Part shown: positions 1 to 10,227 of the stretch, piece by piece
Layout of the letters: every line of letters starts with the position of its first letter
Position numbering within the stretch: position 1 is the stretch's first letter
Source: Rhodotorula mucilaginosa
Lineage: Eukaryota; Basidiomycota; Microbotryomycetes; Sporidiobolales; Sporidiobolaceae
DNA: 64,000 bases
Assembly: GCA_034406715.1 (NCBI GenBank)
Contig: CP137880.1
Location: 124,001 to 188,000, forward strand
Direction: 5' to 3'
Translations under genes and position numbers: made by a program
The notes under the pieces: generated by a model
Told to the model about the DNA's origin: nothing
What the model saw: only the letters and a program-made list of their open reading frames with translations
Database searches by the model: none

Positions 1-344
1 ACAGTACAGCTCGTCTTGGCGCACGAGGGTCGGCGTCGTCGGTGGTGCGTCGCCGTCATCGTCATCCCGTCAAGTCGCCGCAGCCGCAGCATCTCGGGGT
101 CGGCAGAACGACAGAGGCCAGAGACTAACCTTGAGCGGGAGGTGATCGTTCCTGTGCGTACATCCTCATGACCACGTCAGCGAACGTGCGCGAGGGCGAC
201 AGAGAGAGGGATCGACACTGCTGGCGATGAGGACTCGAACCTCGGTGTGGGGATTCAAATCACCCGCTGGCGAGGGTGCGCTCTCGCCTGCGCGGGGAGC
301 CAAGGAGAGGGGAGGAGGACTGACCAGTTGTTGGCAGTCGGCAT
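1..344 (-). CDS. Partial 5' end of an unidentified gene running off the left edge
   Basis: A minus-strand ATG at 344 has an A at -3 and a pyrimidine-rich region upstream. Exon 1 would be 344..325, ending in a GTCAGT donor. A CTGAC branch-like site and a CGCACAG acceptor then lead to a 22-nt exon at 151..130, followed by a GTTAGT donor. The joined frame stays open and reads MPTANNWNDHLPLK. The rest would lie beyond position 1. I see no recognisable domain in so few residues. The claim rests only on splice-site quality and phase agreement, so it is weak. The same DNA also holds a tRNA-like fold (220-290), which would sit in intron 1. Confidence 0.3.
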
Positions 345-658
345 CTTGTTCGAGTGCGAATGCGTGACAGGGTTGAAGGAGAAGGAGAGCGAATCGAGAT
401 CACTCGCCAAGTCAGAGTCGTCGGCTCACCGCACCGCATGACGCGCAACCACCTTTCAACCTCGTCTCCAGCCACGCACACGCGAATTATACCCGCTTCC
501 TTTCGCTTTGTAGAGTGTCACGACCCCCCAGGAAGTCTCTCCTCGAGAAAGCAGGAATCCCCTTTGCTCGTCCTCACGAGGAGAACGTTGCTGCGCACGA
601 ATGTTAAAAGAAGTCACGATAGAGATGGCACCCATTTCCCTTACGGTCCGCTCCTCCG
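345..658. other. Intergenic, likely 5' flank of the partial gene and 3' flank of the next
   Basis: About 310 bp with no coding signal that I can support. On the minus strand the part next to the ATG at 344 is pyrimidine-rich, as is usual for promoters and 5' leaders here. The remainder is probably the 3' end of the gene that stops at 659. Confidence 0.4.
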
Positions 659-1649
659 CTACTCGACGCTCTCGAGCCAACTGCCGACCCGTCGACCAGC
701 TCGATCCGGCCAAACCGCCGCTGCCGTCTTGGCCTCAAAGCTAGCGCTCCCGTTCGACTGATCCTCGTCCCGTTCGCTCTCGTCTCCAAAACCGTCGTCG
801 TCGTCGCTTTCGCACGTCGAACTGTCGTGGTCGTCGTGCGAGGTCGTCGACAAGCGGTCATAGTCCTCCGAAGGCGATGGCGGAGACGTGCCGGACGGGT
901 CGTGCGCGCCGACCAGGCCGTTCGCAGCCGACGAAGACGTGGCGAGTCTCAAAAACTTCGACAAGCGGTGGGGCAGAGAGTCGGCCCCGCCTCCCGCTGC
1001 TGCGAAAGCCACAGTCTCCTGAGACGAACCGGGCTGAACCGTCGACTTGTCGACGTCCGACGCAGCGGTCGACTGCGGCTCGGGGAAAGAAGAAGGATCG
1101 CTGCTCGCTGCGGTTTCGCCCGCCTCGGATGCATCGTTCGGAGTCATATAGTGACCATCGCTGGTACTCTCCGCCGGGAGACCGCCCCCGGTGAGCGCCG
1201 TCTCGAGCAGAACGGCGAGTCGGTCCACCTTATTTTCGAGCCTCGAGGCAGTCGTCGCTTGCTGCTGCACTGCGTTGGCGAGCCAATCGAACGCGTACCC
1301 GGATCGGGGGCAATAGCATGCACAGGACCGAGTCTGCGACGCGTAGAAGGGGGTTAAGGTCAGCATCGAGAGTAGGGATTAGGAGGAACGGGACGGCACG
1401 GACCGTGCTTGACGCAGAGCAAAAGTGTCGCGGCGCCGCAGACCAAAAGTGGCGCAGGCGATCGTCGTCGAGGGGAGCCGAGGGAAATGGGACTGTGCCA
1501 TTCATCTGTGTACATGGAGTGGAGCGCGGGGCAAAGGGGATCAGCTTTGGTCCCGCCTCGGGTCCGATGCGTGCGGTGAATCTTACTGGACGACGCCGCT
1601 GTGACGCTCGCTCCCAGCGGGACCCGTGATACTCGGCTCTAGCCACCAT
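659..1649 (-). CDS. Hypothetical acidic, Ser-rich protein
   Basis: The start ATG at 1649 has a good context (AAGATGG). Exon 1 (1649..1587) ends in a GTAAGA donor. The last exon, 1333..659, follows a CTGAC branch site and a CGTCGCAG acceptor and encodes 225 codons. The intervening 253 bp is long for this genome. It can be read as one intron, or as two of ordinary length around an extra exon whose acceptor is TGTACACAG near 1510. The protein is about 245 residues or somewhat more. It has a short helical segment (VDRLAVLLETAL), then low-complexity Ser/Glu/Asp-rich sequence with an acidic run (CESDDDDGFGDE). I do not recognise a family. It may be a disordered nuclear or regulatory protein, but nothing in the sequence proves a role. 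Confidence 0.5.
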
Positions 1650-2264
1650 CTTGGCGAGTTTTTTGCCTTGCCCTGTTGGTGAGTGACTCGGTGGCAGCGA
1701 CGCGAACGGTTGCGTGTGATTAAGGATGGGAAGGAGCGGCGCGACGAGAAAAGGAGCAGCAAAGCTTGGATCTGGGCTCGGAAGCAACAGCAAAAGTTGT
1801 CGCTGGGGATAGCTTCGGCAGAGAATAAGAGAGAGGAGTGCGAGCAACGCGCTGGAGTGTGCGAAGGAAGCCGAGAAGGCTGCGAGATCCCGCATTCCTG
1901 TCGGGGAGACGCTCATCGCGACGCGCGCGGGACGAACCGGAACCCCCGCGCCTGTCAGCATACAATCAGCCGCTTCGTGTTGCAGCCCTTTGATTGTGCG
2001 TGTGAGCGCTAAGGCGGACCTGTTTGTAGTACAGTAGTAGCCCGACACGAATTTTCGATGGGCATCCGGGAGGACCGCGTCGCAAGACGCTGCGCTCCAT
2101 GTCGGCCGAGTCTCGCGGGAGGAAGTAGCGAAGCGAATCTGTGATACAACATGGCGTTATGCACATAATCCTACATGAGTCGAACAGGTATCCGCGCGGC
2201 GTGCGCAGCTGCTGAAAACCCAGGCTGACGTACAGGTATACGCGCCCCGATCTGGTCCGGCAAG
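1650..2264. other. Intergenic region, promoter of the acidic hypothetical gene
   Basis: This stretch lies upstream of the minus-strand gene starting at 1649 and downstream of the protease gene ending at 2265. A long minus-strand open frame crosses it, but its composition does not look like protein. On the minus strand the part near 1690-1800 is rich in C and T, as expected for a promoter. Confidence 0.4.
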
Positions 2265-3900
2265 TCATGCCTTGCGGGTTGAGCCTGATGTTGAAGGTGG
2301 CGAGTCCGCGCTGTGGTTGCCGGCTGTCGATGATGGCCCTGCGCCGCCAGAGGCGAGGCGCTCGGCTTCTCGTTCGGCGGTCGTCTTGAATCCGGGCAAG
2401 CGAAACATCTCAAAGATGCGCTCGCCGGGCGTCGCAAAGCCGTACTCTTGTCGCTCGCCGTACTTGTGCGTAGAGCCTGTGCATGGGGACTGACTCCGTT
2501 CAGCGCCGGCTGAAAGAGACCGCGCGGAAAAGAAACAAGACGCACCCCTTGTCACTCCGATCACACTCCCCGTCGCGCGGTCAATCACCGGACCTCCGCT
2601 ACTCCCCGAAGTAGGAGCGCAAGTGAGCCACATCGAGTGCAGGCCGTCATAAGTTCCCGGCTCGGCGGTCCTGCCGATCTGGTCTTTGTATTCGCGCACG
2701 GAGCCTTCGTCCCATTCCCGCTCGGGCAGCTTTTGGAGCTTGCGGCGCAGGCGCGAGAGCGGGTTCAGGTACCGATGGACGGCGACGGAAGTCGAGACCG
2801 GTGCGGGATACGGGTTGATCGGAAGGGAGCGGAGTCGGCGCAGGGGGAGCGCGGAAGGGTTGATGGGATCCGGTGACAGCCGGAGGAGGAGGAGATCCGC
2901 CTCGGTAATGGATGACAGGAGAGCTTGCACGGTGTAGACGTGGCCGGACTGGGCGAGGACAAAGGTGGCGGAGGGAGCGGTGGCGTCCGCAAGGCTGAGA
3001 TGGTGCTCAATCTACACGGCATGTCCGCAAGTCAGCATGTACACCAGCGTCTGCGGCTCAAAGGGGACTTGCCGAGTCGAGCGTGTGCGCGCAGGTGAGT
3101 ATAACTTGGCCATCGCCGGCGGCCGATGCAGCGTGGTCTGGCTTGCCGACTGCAAACCCGGAGCAGATGCTGACGCGCGGGTTCTCGCCGCCGAGGACGT
3201 GGGCGACAATGACGATACCGTCCTGCTCCTCTGCTGCATCGTGGCTGACGGGTATCGTCTCTGGCCCGTCCTGCTGCTGCACTCCAGTCCTCCCCTCGAG
3301 CCTCAGCCGTCGAGAAGCTCCCGGAGTCGGTTCGTATTCGACCGTCAGGTCTTCGACGACGTGTCCCTCTCGATCGCGCTTCTGCCGAGCTAGCGTCGGC
3401 AAGTCGAGCCAAGCTGCGGTCGAGGAAGTGGCCTCGCTCGCGGATGCGTCCTCCGTGCCAAGCCCCACCTCGGCTCCGAGCCGGCGCTTCTCGTGCAACT
3501 GCGCGAGCGTACGTAGGAGGTGCGCCTCGAGTGCTGCAGCGGAAACGCGATCCTGAGCGCTCTCTGCAGTGTCGAATTTGCCTCCCCGGTCGCCGCCTTT
3601 AGGAGATCCCTGGGTCGTCGTTCGGAGACGGTCTCCGCCATCGGTTCGTGAGGTCGGGCGAGCGGCTTCAGGAGCGCGAGACTGAGGCGCCGTCTTTGTC
3701 TCTGTAGGTTGTGCATGCTGCCCTTGTCGGTCGATAGGACGAAGCTGCCGCGGAGCTGTTGTTTGCGCGACCGTCGGCACGGGTGGAGGCGGCGCATTGG
3801 CAAAGTCGGGCGAGACGGACAGGTGGGATCCGATCAGGCGCGCATGGCGAGGCCTTGCGGTGTGCAACAGTCGCTGTGCGGGTCGAAGCGTCAAAGTCAT
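2265..3900 (-). CDS. Trypsin-like serine protease, probably mitochondrial
   Basis: Predicted serine endopeptidase of 501 residues. Exons are 3900..3073, 3011..2546 and 2476..2265. The catalytic triad is visible: His in LTCAHTLD at the end of exon 1, Asp probably in TEADLLLLRLS, and Ser in TSGSSGGPV. The N-terminus (MTLTLRPAQRLLHTARPRHAR) is basic, hydroxylated and free of acidic residues, like a mitochondrial presequence. It is followed by about 170 disordered, Gln/Pro/Arg-rich residues. Intron 1 must use a GC donor (GCAAGT at 3072), because the nearby GT gives a stop. The frame is also open upstream to an ATG at 4161, so a longer N-terminus is possible. I see no PDZ domain, so this is not a typical HtrA. 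It may be a small basidiomycete trypsin-fold family. Confidence 0.75.
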
Positions 3901-4699
3901 GGTGATGGAACGAGCGAGAGCGAGACCGCCGACAGCCGGAGAGACGGATCGCGAAGAGCCGCGCGAAATTGGGCGAGCAACCTTGCTTTCCGCACAGTCT
4001 TTCTTTGCGTTTGACGCTCTTGAAGACACTACTAGATGGGAACTGCGCGAGCCCCACTCAGTCCGCGCGTGCTTTTCGTCCGCTTGCGTCCGAAGCCTTT
4101 CCCGAGCACGAGGAGCTTGCACAATGGTGGCTGCACGGATCCCGAGACCGATCGGAGCCAAGGCTTTGCTTGCCTCTCCTCCAGCACGATTGGTGTGCCT
4201 ATGCTAAGCCCCGGACCAGGAAGGGCCAGCTCGCGCTTGACAGTGGGCGAAGCTGCACTCGCCCCCGACCGACGACATGCGTTCTTTCTTCGCCCGCCAC
4301 CTCCGTCGCCAGCCGTATCAGTCGCTTGAGCTGGAGCCTCTGCCGCATACTTCCAAGAATAAGGTGCCGCCGACCCTATCGACAGAATCCGTGCACGCCC
4401 CGAAGCTCGCGCAGTCGCCAAAGCCCTCCTTTCGCCACCGACTTACTGGGCGACTCCGCACACCTCGCCGCTCGCACCCCTCTCGAGATGTCTGTGTGAT
4501 CTGCACACTACTCTGCGGCTCTCCCACAGAGCAGAATACTTCCTTGAAGACATCTCCTGGTGATGGTAGTGTATCGCGAAGGGAGGTCAAGAAGGTCAAA
4601 AGGAGACTACTCGAACCCGTTCGTCCCGGATTCGCTCACCCTTGCTCAGCTTAATTTCCGGATCTGGAAGCTGACTACACGTTTCTCCACCACTAGAGC
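3901..4699. promoter_or_regulatory. Divergent intergenic region between the protease and an orphan gene
   Basis: An 800-bp stretch separates the protease start (minus) from the start at 4700 (plus). Open frames exist on both strands but none has family-like sequence. The protease frame itself stays open to 4161, so part of this may be 5' coding sequence. Otherwise it should hold both promoters. Confidence 0.35.
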
Positions 4700-5484
4700 A
4701 TGGCGCGGAAAACACTCGCGGGCTTGCGCGACATGGAATCGCCGCCGGATACGTACCGCCCTGCAGAACCAACACCTTCGGGGGGACCGTCGATGCGGCC
4801 ACTGATCGCAGTCACGCATAAAGTCTCGGGCGACGCCTACGAAGTTTTGACCCCTATCGACAGGATCCGCGGGCGTGTCGAGGCCGAAATTGACGTCGAG
4901 CTCGGAGCTTCCGAAAACCAAATCAGTTTCGTCGCCACTGCGACTTTCATTCGCCTTCCCCAGCTCGAAAGTCATCGACTGCAAACAGTCTCGAGCGAGG
5001 TAGTGACTGTTTTCATACACTGGTGGGGCTACGAGATTGCACTACCCCCGCCCGCGCTGGCGAAACTGGAACGAGCACGTTCGATCCAGCAAACGTTCTT
5101 TTGGTTCCTGCAGGGGTTCATAGACGCGGGTGGTGAGGGCGGACGTCCATCGCTGCGAGAGCGACCCTCGGGATGCAGAGCGAAGGGAGGCTGACCGAGA
5201 AGCCGGTGTGACCTACGGCAGGGGCTCCGGAACTTGCGCCGTTCGTGCGGTACATTTCGTCCTTCCTCGATCTCGAATGGTCCGCCATTAAGGGTCAAGA
5301 CAGAGGTGAGCCGCCCGGGGACATCAATCTCCTCGTGCCAATCGGCCTCCGAAGTACATCGCCAGCTGACAGTTTCTCAATCTGGGCAACGGAGTCGTCC
5401 TCGCCGCAACTTGGCTCGTCCCGGTGGCAAGTGGTCTCATCCTCTCGCCACTTCGTACCGAGACTGCCTGCGCTGATCATCTGA
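4700..5484 (+). CDS. Hypothetical protein (orphan, two exons)
   Basis: Predicted 231-residue protein from exons 4700..5132 and 5222..5484. The 89-bp intron has a GTGAGG donor, a CTGAC branch site and a CTACGGCAG acceptor, and joins in phase 1. The start follows a CACTAGAGC context. The sequence looks like a folded protein rather than low complexity. It has alternating hydrophobic and charged residues, with a Trp/Tyr-rich stretch (VFIHWWGYEIALPP), an FFWFLQGFI helix-like segment, and FVRYISSFLDLEW in exon 2. I do not recognise the family. It has no signal peptide or clear membrane span. Its neighbours (protease and methyltransferase, both on the opposite strand) do not suggest a role. Confidence 0.55.
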
Positions 5485-5680
5485 GCGCGAAAATAGGCTC
5501 TCGTACCCCGGCCATGGGACTTTGCCGCGTCAATGCCAAGCCAGATCTGAAACGCCGCCCGGCTCTGGGCGATTCCGCACGCTTGAATCCGAAAGAACCT
5601 GTCATACAGGTCTCCGAAACACGATACATCACGTATTGATATAGACAGCTGGGGAGGCAAAGAGGGAAGAACCAAGGGCC

Positions 5681-6764
5681 CTACGGCCTGCGGGGTTGAA
5701 ACACGAGGACCCAGTTGCCGTTCGCTTCGACCTTGTGCTGCGCTTCGAGCTGCCAGCCGCATTCCTCGGCGAGGCGGAACAGTTTGTCGAGCGGGCGCAG
5801 GCCAAGACGATAAGGAGTTTCCGATTCGGGCAGAGTGCGCGAGCTGATCTCGTGGTCAAACTGTTTTTACGTCGTGCCGAGGTCAGCCATGCGAGCGGGA
5901 GTCGACGGCGGAGAACAAGTGCGTCGGAACGCAGATGAGGCTCACCTTTTCGTCCGAGGGGGAAAAGTACTCGGTCATGGAAGGTCGGAACGGTCCGTAC
6001 AGGATTAGGCGGGTCGAAGTGCCGGAAGCGACGAGCTTGTGCGAGAGCAAGTCGGAAAAGATCCGGCGCGGTCCGTCGGGGCTGTACATGGCGCGCATGC
6101 TTCTGCGTCAGCCGTGACCCTCGCCCCGCGCCGGGGTGGGGGTTTATTCGAGAAGCAGCGAAAATCGCCAGGACTGACAAGGGGATCATGTGGAGGAAGT
6201 TCGAACCAAACACGAGGTTGTATCCTCCCTGTGGTTCGCCCGAGGTTCCAACCGCCTCCCAATCCTGCGAATTCATGACATCAAGTCGCTTGGCCCCCTT
6301 AATCTTGTCGTCCGCAATGAGCGGTCGGTCTTGACCATCTTGCTTTGCGCGCGCCGCCGCCGCCGCTGCGACTGTCTTGTCGATCCGTTCCCTCCCGTAC
6401 TCGTCACACTCTGTAGGCTGAATCAGTTTGATGTGGTCGCCATAAGTCTGAGCAAAGAGGATCGCGTGCGAGCCCGTTCCGGACGCAAGTTCGAGGATCC
6501 GCAGCGGGGCCGACTGCGCGTCGGTGAAATAGGGCGTGAGGACGGGGAGGAGCGTTTGGCGGAGGCGGTCTTCGAGACCTGAAAGAACGAACAGCGTTAC
6601 GATATAGCGGCAACAGACAGGTGCAGCATGAGCGGACTGTTCCCGCGATGCGGAGAGCGAGTGTATTACGTCTTTGGCGCACCGTTGTAATACGCGGGCG
6701 GGGCCAGCGTGGACGGGAAGCGGGGTCCGTTTCCCTTGGTGGTAGCAGGAGTAGCGTCGGTCAT
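5681..6764 (-). CDS. METTL26/DUF938-family SAM-dependent methyltransferase
   Basis: Predicted 272-residue protein in four exons: 6764..6683, 6578..6179, 6102..5946 and 5860..5681. The SAM-binding motif I is clear (LRILELASGTGSHAILFAQ). It is followed by a post-motif region (YNLVFGSNFLHMIP) and the family's YGPFRPSMTEYFSPSDEK stretch, matching DUF938/UPF0585 (human METTL26). The C-terminus (EANGNWVLVFQPRRP) also fits the family. Intron 1 must use the donor GTGCGC at 6682; the stronger-looking GTAATA a few bases downstream breaks the frame. The natural substrate of this family is not well established. Length is somewhat over the usual 200-220 residues because of a short N-terminal extension and a Lys/Ala-rich loop. 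Confidence 0.82.
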
Positions 6765-7179
6765 CTGTGCAGAGTGCAGGAGGGTGCGCGTTGATGGAGC
6801 GCGGAGAAGCGGGACGGCGCGGGACGGCGGCCCTGGAGGACGACGACGACGACGGCGACGACAGCTTTTGCGGCGGGTCGAGAGGGAGTTGGGCTCGCTA
6901 GAGATCGAAGATCTGGCGATGTCGGTGCGGCAGAGGCTTGGCCCGGCAGTCAGCGGGTGGATGGACGAGGTCAAGGAGCTGAAGCGACGGCGCGGGACTT
7001 GGGGCGGGGCATCGTCGGCGTCGGCTTCCTTTACACGTCAACTAGTCTCTCCAGGGAGCCCAGCCCAGTCTCGGACTCATCTTGAAAGCCTGCACCGCTT
7101 GTCAACCGCCCGACCACCTCGATCCGCCGTCGTCTGCTTCACACCGCCTCGAAACGATCACCGCCGCGACAACGCAACC
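6765..7179. promoter_or_regulatory. Divergent promoter region of the methyltransferase gene and LSM2
   Basis: A 415-bp gap between two divergently transcribed genes. It must contain both promoters. The left half is very CGG-rich, the right half has more A and T, and the bases before the LSM2 ATG read AACGCAACC. I see no TATA-like box that I could assign with confidence. Confidence 0.45.
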
Positions 7180-7858
7180 ATGGTGCGTAGGGAGACTGAG
7201 CCATGCGGAGAATGTAGTCAGGTCTGCTTCAGGTGGTACACGAACGCTGTTGACACGTGTGGTCGTACGCACAGCTTATCTTCTCGGTCCTCAAGACCCT
7301 TCAAGACCAGGAACTCACCGTCGAACTCAAGAACGACCTCGCCATCACGGGACAGCTCAAATCAGTCGACCAGTGCGCTCGGTCGACTGCTCCCGACACA
7401 GGCTGGCCACTTGTGCTGACGTCGATTGCTTGTCGTGTCGGTAACCGACCGCACAGGTTCCTCAACATCAAGTTGGACAACATCCGCGTGCAAGACGAGG
7501 AGCGGTATCCCCATATGGTGCGTCCGTCCAGCACGAGGCTACCTCTCACTGCGCGCTTGCACCGACCGAAAACACGTCGCTGAACAACGGGACGAGCGCG
7601 CTAATGGGTACCTATTCGTCCTGGTCTTCCCGCACAGATGGCCGTCCGCAGTTGCTTCATCCGAGGGAGCACGGTCCGATACGTCCAGCTCCCGAGAGCA
7701 GCGGTCGACACGCAACTACTCGAAGACGCGACGAGGCGAGGTGCGTTTCCCCGAGTCGTGCCCACATGTCCCTTTTGCGATCCCAGTGCCGTCTGCTCAG
7801 ATCGTACCGCTGACTGAGCGCCCTCTTTGGACGCACAGAGGCCGGCAAGCAGCGATAG
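7180..7858 (+). CDS. LSM2: U6 snRNA-associated Sm-like protein LSm2
   Basis: Predicted 94 residues, the usual length of LSm2 (about 95). LSm2 is part of the LSm2-8 ring bound to the 3' end of U6 snRNA and of the cytoplasmic LSm1-7 decay ring. Exons are 7180..7182, 7275..7372, 7457..7517, 7638..7740 and 7839..7858. The Sm1 motif (LTVELKNDLAITGQLKSVDQ, then FLNIKLDNIRV) and the Sm2 motif (CFIRGSTVRYVQLP) are intact. The C-terminus (ATRREAGKQR) matches homologues. The first coding exon holds only the ATG. All four introns pair GTGCGT or GTGCGC donors with CGCACAG acceptors, so their ends are complementary. Confidence 0.95.
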
Positions 7859-8187
7859 AGAGAGAGAGTCCCCATGCCTTGTCGACCAGGAGGAGCGGAG
7901 GCGGCGGCCGTTGTACCATACCCCCGAGAGGAAGCAGAGATGCAACGCAGAGGACGCATCTTTTATCCCCCCCCCCCCCCCTGCTTGTGAAAATCCGGGC
8001 ACTCCCTTTTCTTCACCGCGCGAGTTGCCTTAAGAATCCAAAGTACAAGGTTTGTGAGTATCTGCTCGTCCGGCTGTAAGTTGACCCCTCCCTTCTTTTT
8101 CGGCGCCCGACGCTCGTGCTGCCAGCCCCGCTTCGGGACTTTGGCCTCTCTCCCCTTTCGCTCCACTCCACGAGCTCGTCAGCAACC
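7859..8187. other. LSM2-to-carrier intergenic region with a 15-base C run
   Basis: About 330 bp between two plus-strand genes. It contains an uninterrupted run of C from 7967 to 7981, preceded by TTTTAT. The following bases up to the next start are pyrimidine-rich (CTCCCCTTTCGCTCC), like other promoters in this window. No coding sequence is evident. Confidence 0.5.
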
Positions 8188-9727
8188 ATGGCGCCCTCCA
8201 AAACCGCTCAACTCGAGCCTGTCAACCTCCTCATCGGCTCTGCCGTGTCTGTCTTTGAAGTGTAAGCTCGCCGTCGTCGACTTCTTTCCAAGCTTCCCCA
8301 CCTCGTTCCGAACTCTCCCCAACACGCGCCCATACGCTTTCGGAGCGCGCGCGGCACTGACAATCTGCTCTGAAATGACCTCAGGACCACGCTCGGTCAG
8401 CCGTTCGAGGTGCTCAAGACGCACATGGCCGCCAATCGTCAGGACTCGCTCAGGACGGCGATTCGCAAAACGACCGAACGCGGCGGCCTCAAAGGATTCT
8501 ACCAGGGCCTGATTCCCTGGGTGAGCACTATTCGAGTTCGACTCTGTGAGGGGAGACAAGCTCCGGATCTGGACAGACCTCGCGGGAGGACACAAGCTGC
8601 TTCAAGATTCCCCACCTTTTGCTGACTAGCTCTGCTCCCTTCACCGACGACAGGCCTGGATCGAGTCTTCGACCGCCGGTGCCGTCTTGCTCTTCACTTC
8701 AAGTTACGTCGAAGACTTTGCGACGCACCAAGCCAACATGTCGCGCGGCGCGGCTGGCTTGCTCGGTGGCGCCATCGGAGGCGCGGCGCAAGCCTATCTC
8801 GCCATGTACGTCTGCCCCTTACGTACCACTCGTCCAGAACCTGATCCCCCCGTATGTGTGTGCGCTCGACAGGGGCGTCTGCACGCGCATGAAGACGGCC
8901 GAAATCACGCGCAACAAGACCCTCGCCAAAGTCGCAAAGGGAGCCGCGCCCCCGACCGCTGCCGCCAACCTGCCTGCGTCGACGTTCGGTCTCTTTATGG
9001 AGATCTGGCGCAAGGATGGAATCCGTGGGATCAACAAGGGCGTCAACGCCGTCGCGCTGCGTCAGGTGAGCAAAGTCGAGAGACAGTTACCCTCATTGCC
9101 TTTGTGGCTGACCGGGTTGGTCTGGCGCGCTCCCCCTCCGCAGGCTACCAACTGGTCTTCTCGCATCGGTATCGCTCGTGCCGCCGAGCAAACCATCAAG
9201 GAACTTGGCCACAAGAAGCCCGGCGAGCCGCTCACGCCGACTGAGAAGGTCACGGCTTCGGCGATCGGTGCGTCTCGTTCTGCTCTCCTCGCCCTTGTGC
9301 ACCGTCCGCGGTGTCAACTCACGGAAGGAAAGCCCTCTTTGGCTGACGGAATCGCACGAACACACCAGGTGGCGCTCTCGGATGCTGGAACCACCCGCTC
9401 GAAGTGATCCGCGTCGAGATGCAGTCGCTCTCGTCGACTTCCCCCTCGATCGCCACCTCCGGCATCATCTCGTCCACCTCGAACGGTACCGCCACCCTCG
9501 CCGGTGCCGCGACCGCCGCGCAACCCTCGGCTCCTCCCAAAGTCCAAGCGCCGACGATCCTCTCCACCGCGAGGTACATCTACCGCGAGAACGGGATCCG
9601 CGGCTTGTTCCGTGGCGTGACCCCTCGCGTCGCGCTCGGAGTGTGGCGTACCGTGTGCCTCGTCTCGCTCGGCGATCACGTCAAGAGCATCGTCAAGAAG
9701 GACGTCGCCGCGAGTGGACCCGACTAG
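8188..9727 (+). CDS. YHM2: Mitochondrial citrate/2-oxoglutarate carrier (Yhm2 type)
   Basis: Predicted 345-residue mitochondrial carrier protein of the inner membrane. Exons are 8188..8261, 8385..8520, 8654..8805, 8873..9065, 9144..9267 and 9369..9727. Yeast Yhm2 exchanges citrate for 2-oxoglutarate and supports NADPH supply; its earlier name reflects mtDNA binding. The match to Yhm2 is strong throughout: TTLGQPFEVLKTHMAANR, YQGLIPWAWIE, a GAIGGAAQAYLAM segment followed by CTRMKTAEITR, GIRGINKGVNAVALRQ, and HPLEVIRVEMQS. An Ala/Ser/Thr-rich insert of about 30 residues sits between HPLEVIRVEMQS and the last helices, longer than in yeast. All six exons join in phase and the product ends normally. 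Confidence 0.92.
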
Positions 9728-10227
9728 GCCAGTTTCGCCCTCCATCCGAGTCTCGTTTTTCCGGCCTCTCTGCGCAAGAGACGCTGCCCCGCTTGTTCAA
9801 CTTCCGTGTGGGAATAGTCTTGGTGTGTACGTTCTCTTACCCGCTTGTTTCTCCTTTCTTGTACCCGGTACACAGGCTCCTCTTGTACGAGGCTGCTGTC
9901 GGATTCGTGTGTTTAGACTTTGTCGTCTGTGCTTTCTCCTTCTCCGGAAAACATCTTCTTGTAGTCACACTTTTGTATATACCACTCGGAGGAACTGGTC
10001 GTTTCGCTTCACCACCAGGCTCAACTTGAAGCGCGAGAAAAGTTGCGAGACCCAACGCCGGGCAATTGCAAGTCGCAAAGCTAGAGAGGTATACTCAATG
10101 GAGGGTATAGCAGAGCTTCAAATAAGAACGGCTGTTATGAAGGAAGAGTCCCTGGCTCCGAGCGAGGGGGCGACCGAAGAAGAAATAAAGGGACGAAAAC
10201 GACCAGCCAAAACAGGTTCGGACGCGC
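9728..10227. other. Convergent 3' region
   Basis: A 500-bp gap between the carrier gene (plus) and the cysteine-rich gene (minus), both ending here. It is richer in T on the plus strand, as expected for 3' UTR and polyadenylation signals. I see no coding sequence. Confidence 0.5.

Noticed and set aside
220-290. Functional tRNA gene
   Set aside because: The D-arm and A-box are missing and two stems are mismatched, so I list it only as a possible relic.
1230-2048. 272-codon minus-strand open frame
   Set aside because: It overlaps the true exons of the acidic gene in another frame and crosses a promoter-like region. The sequence is Leu/Pro/Arg noise without family features.
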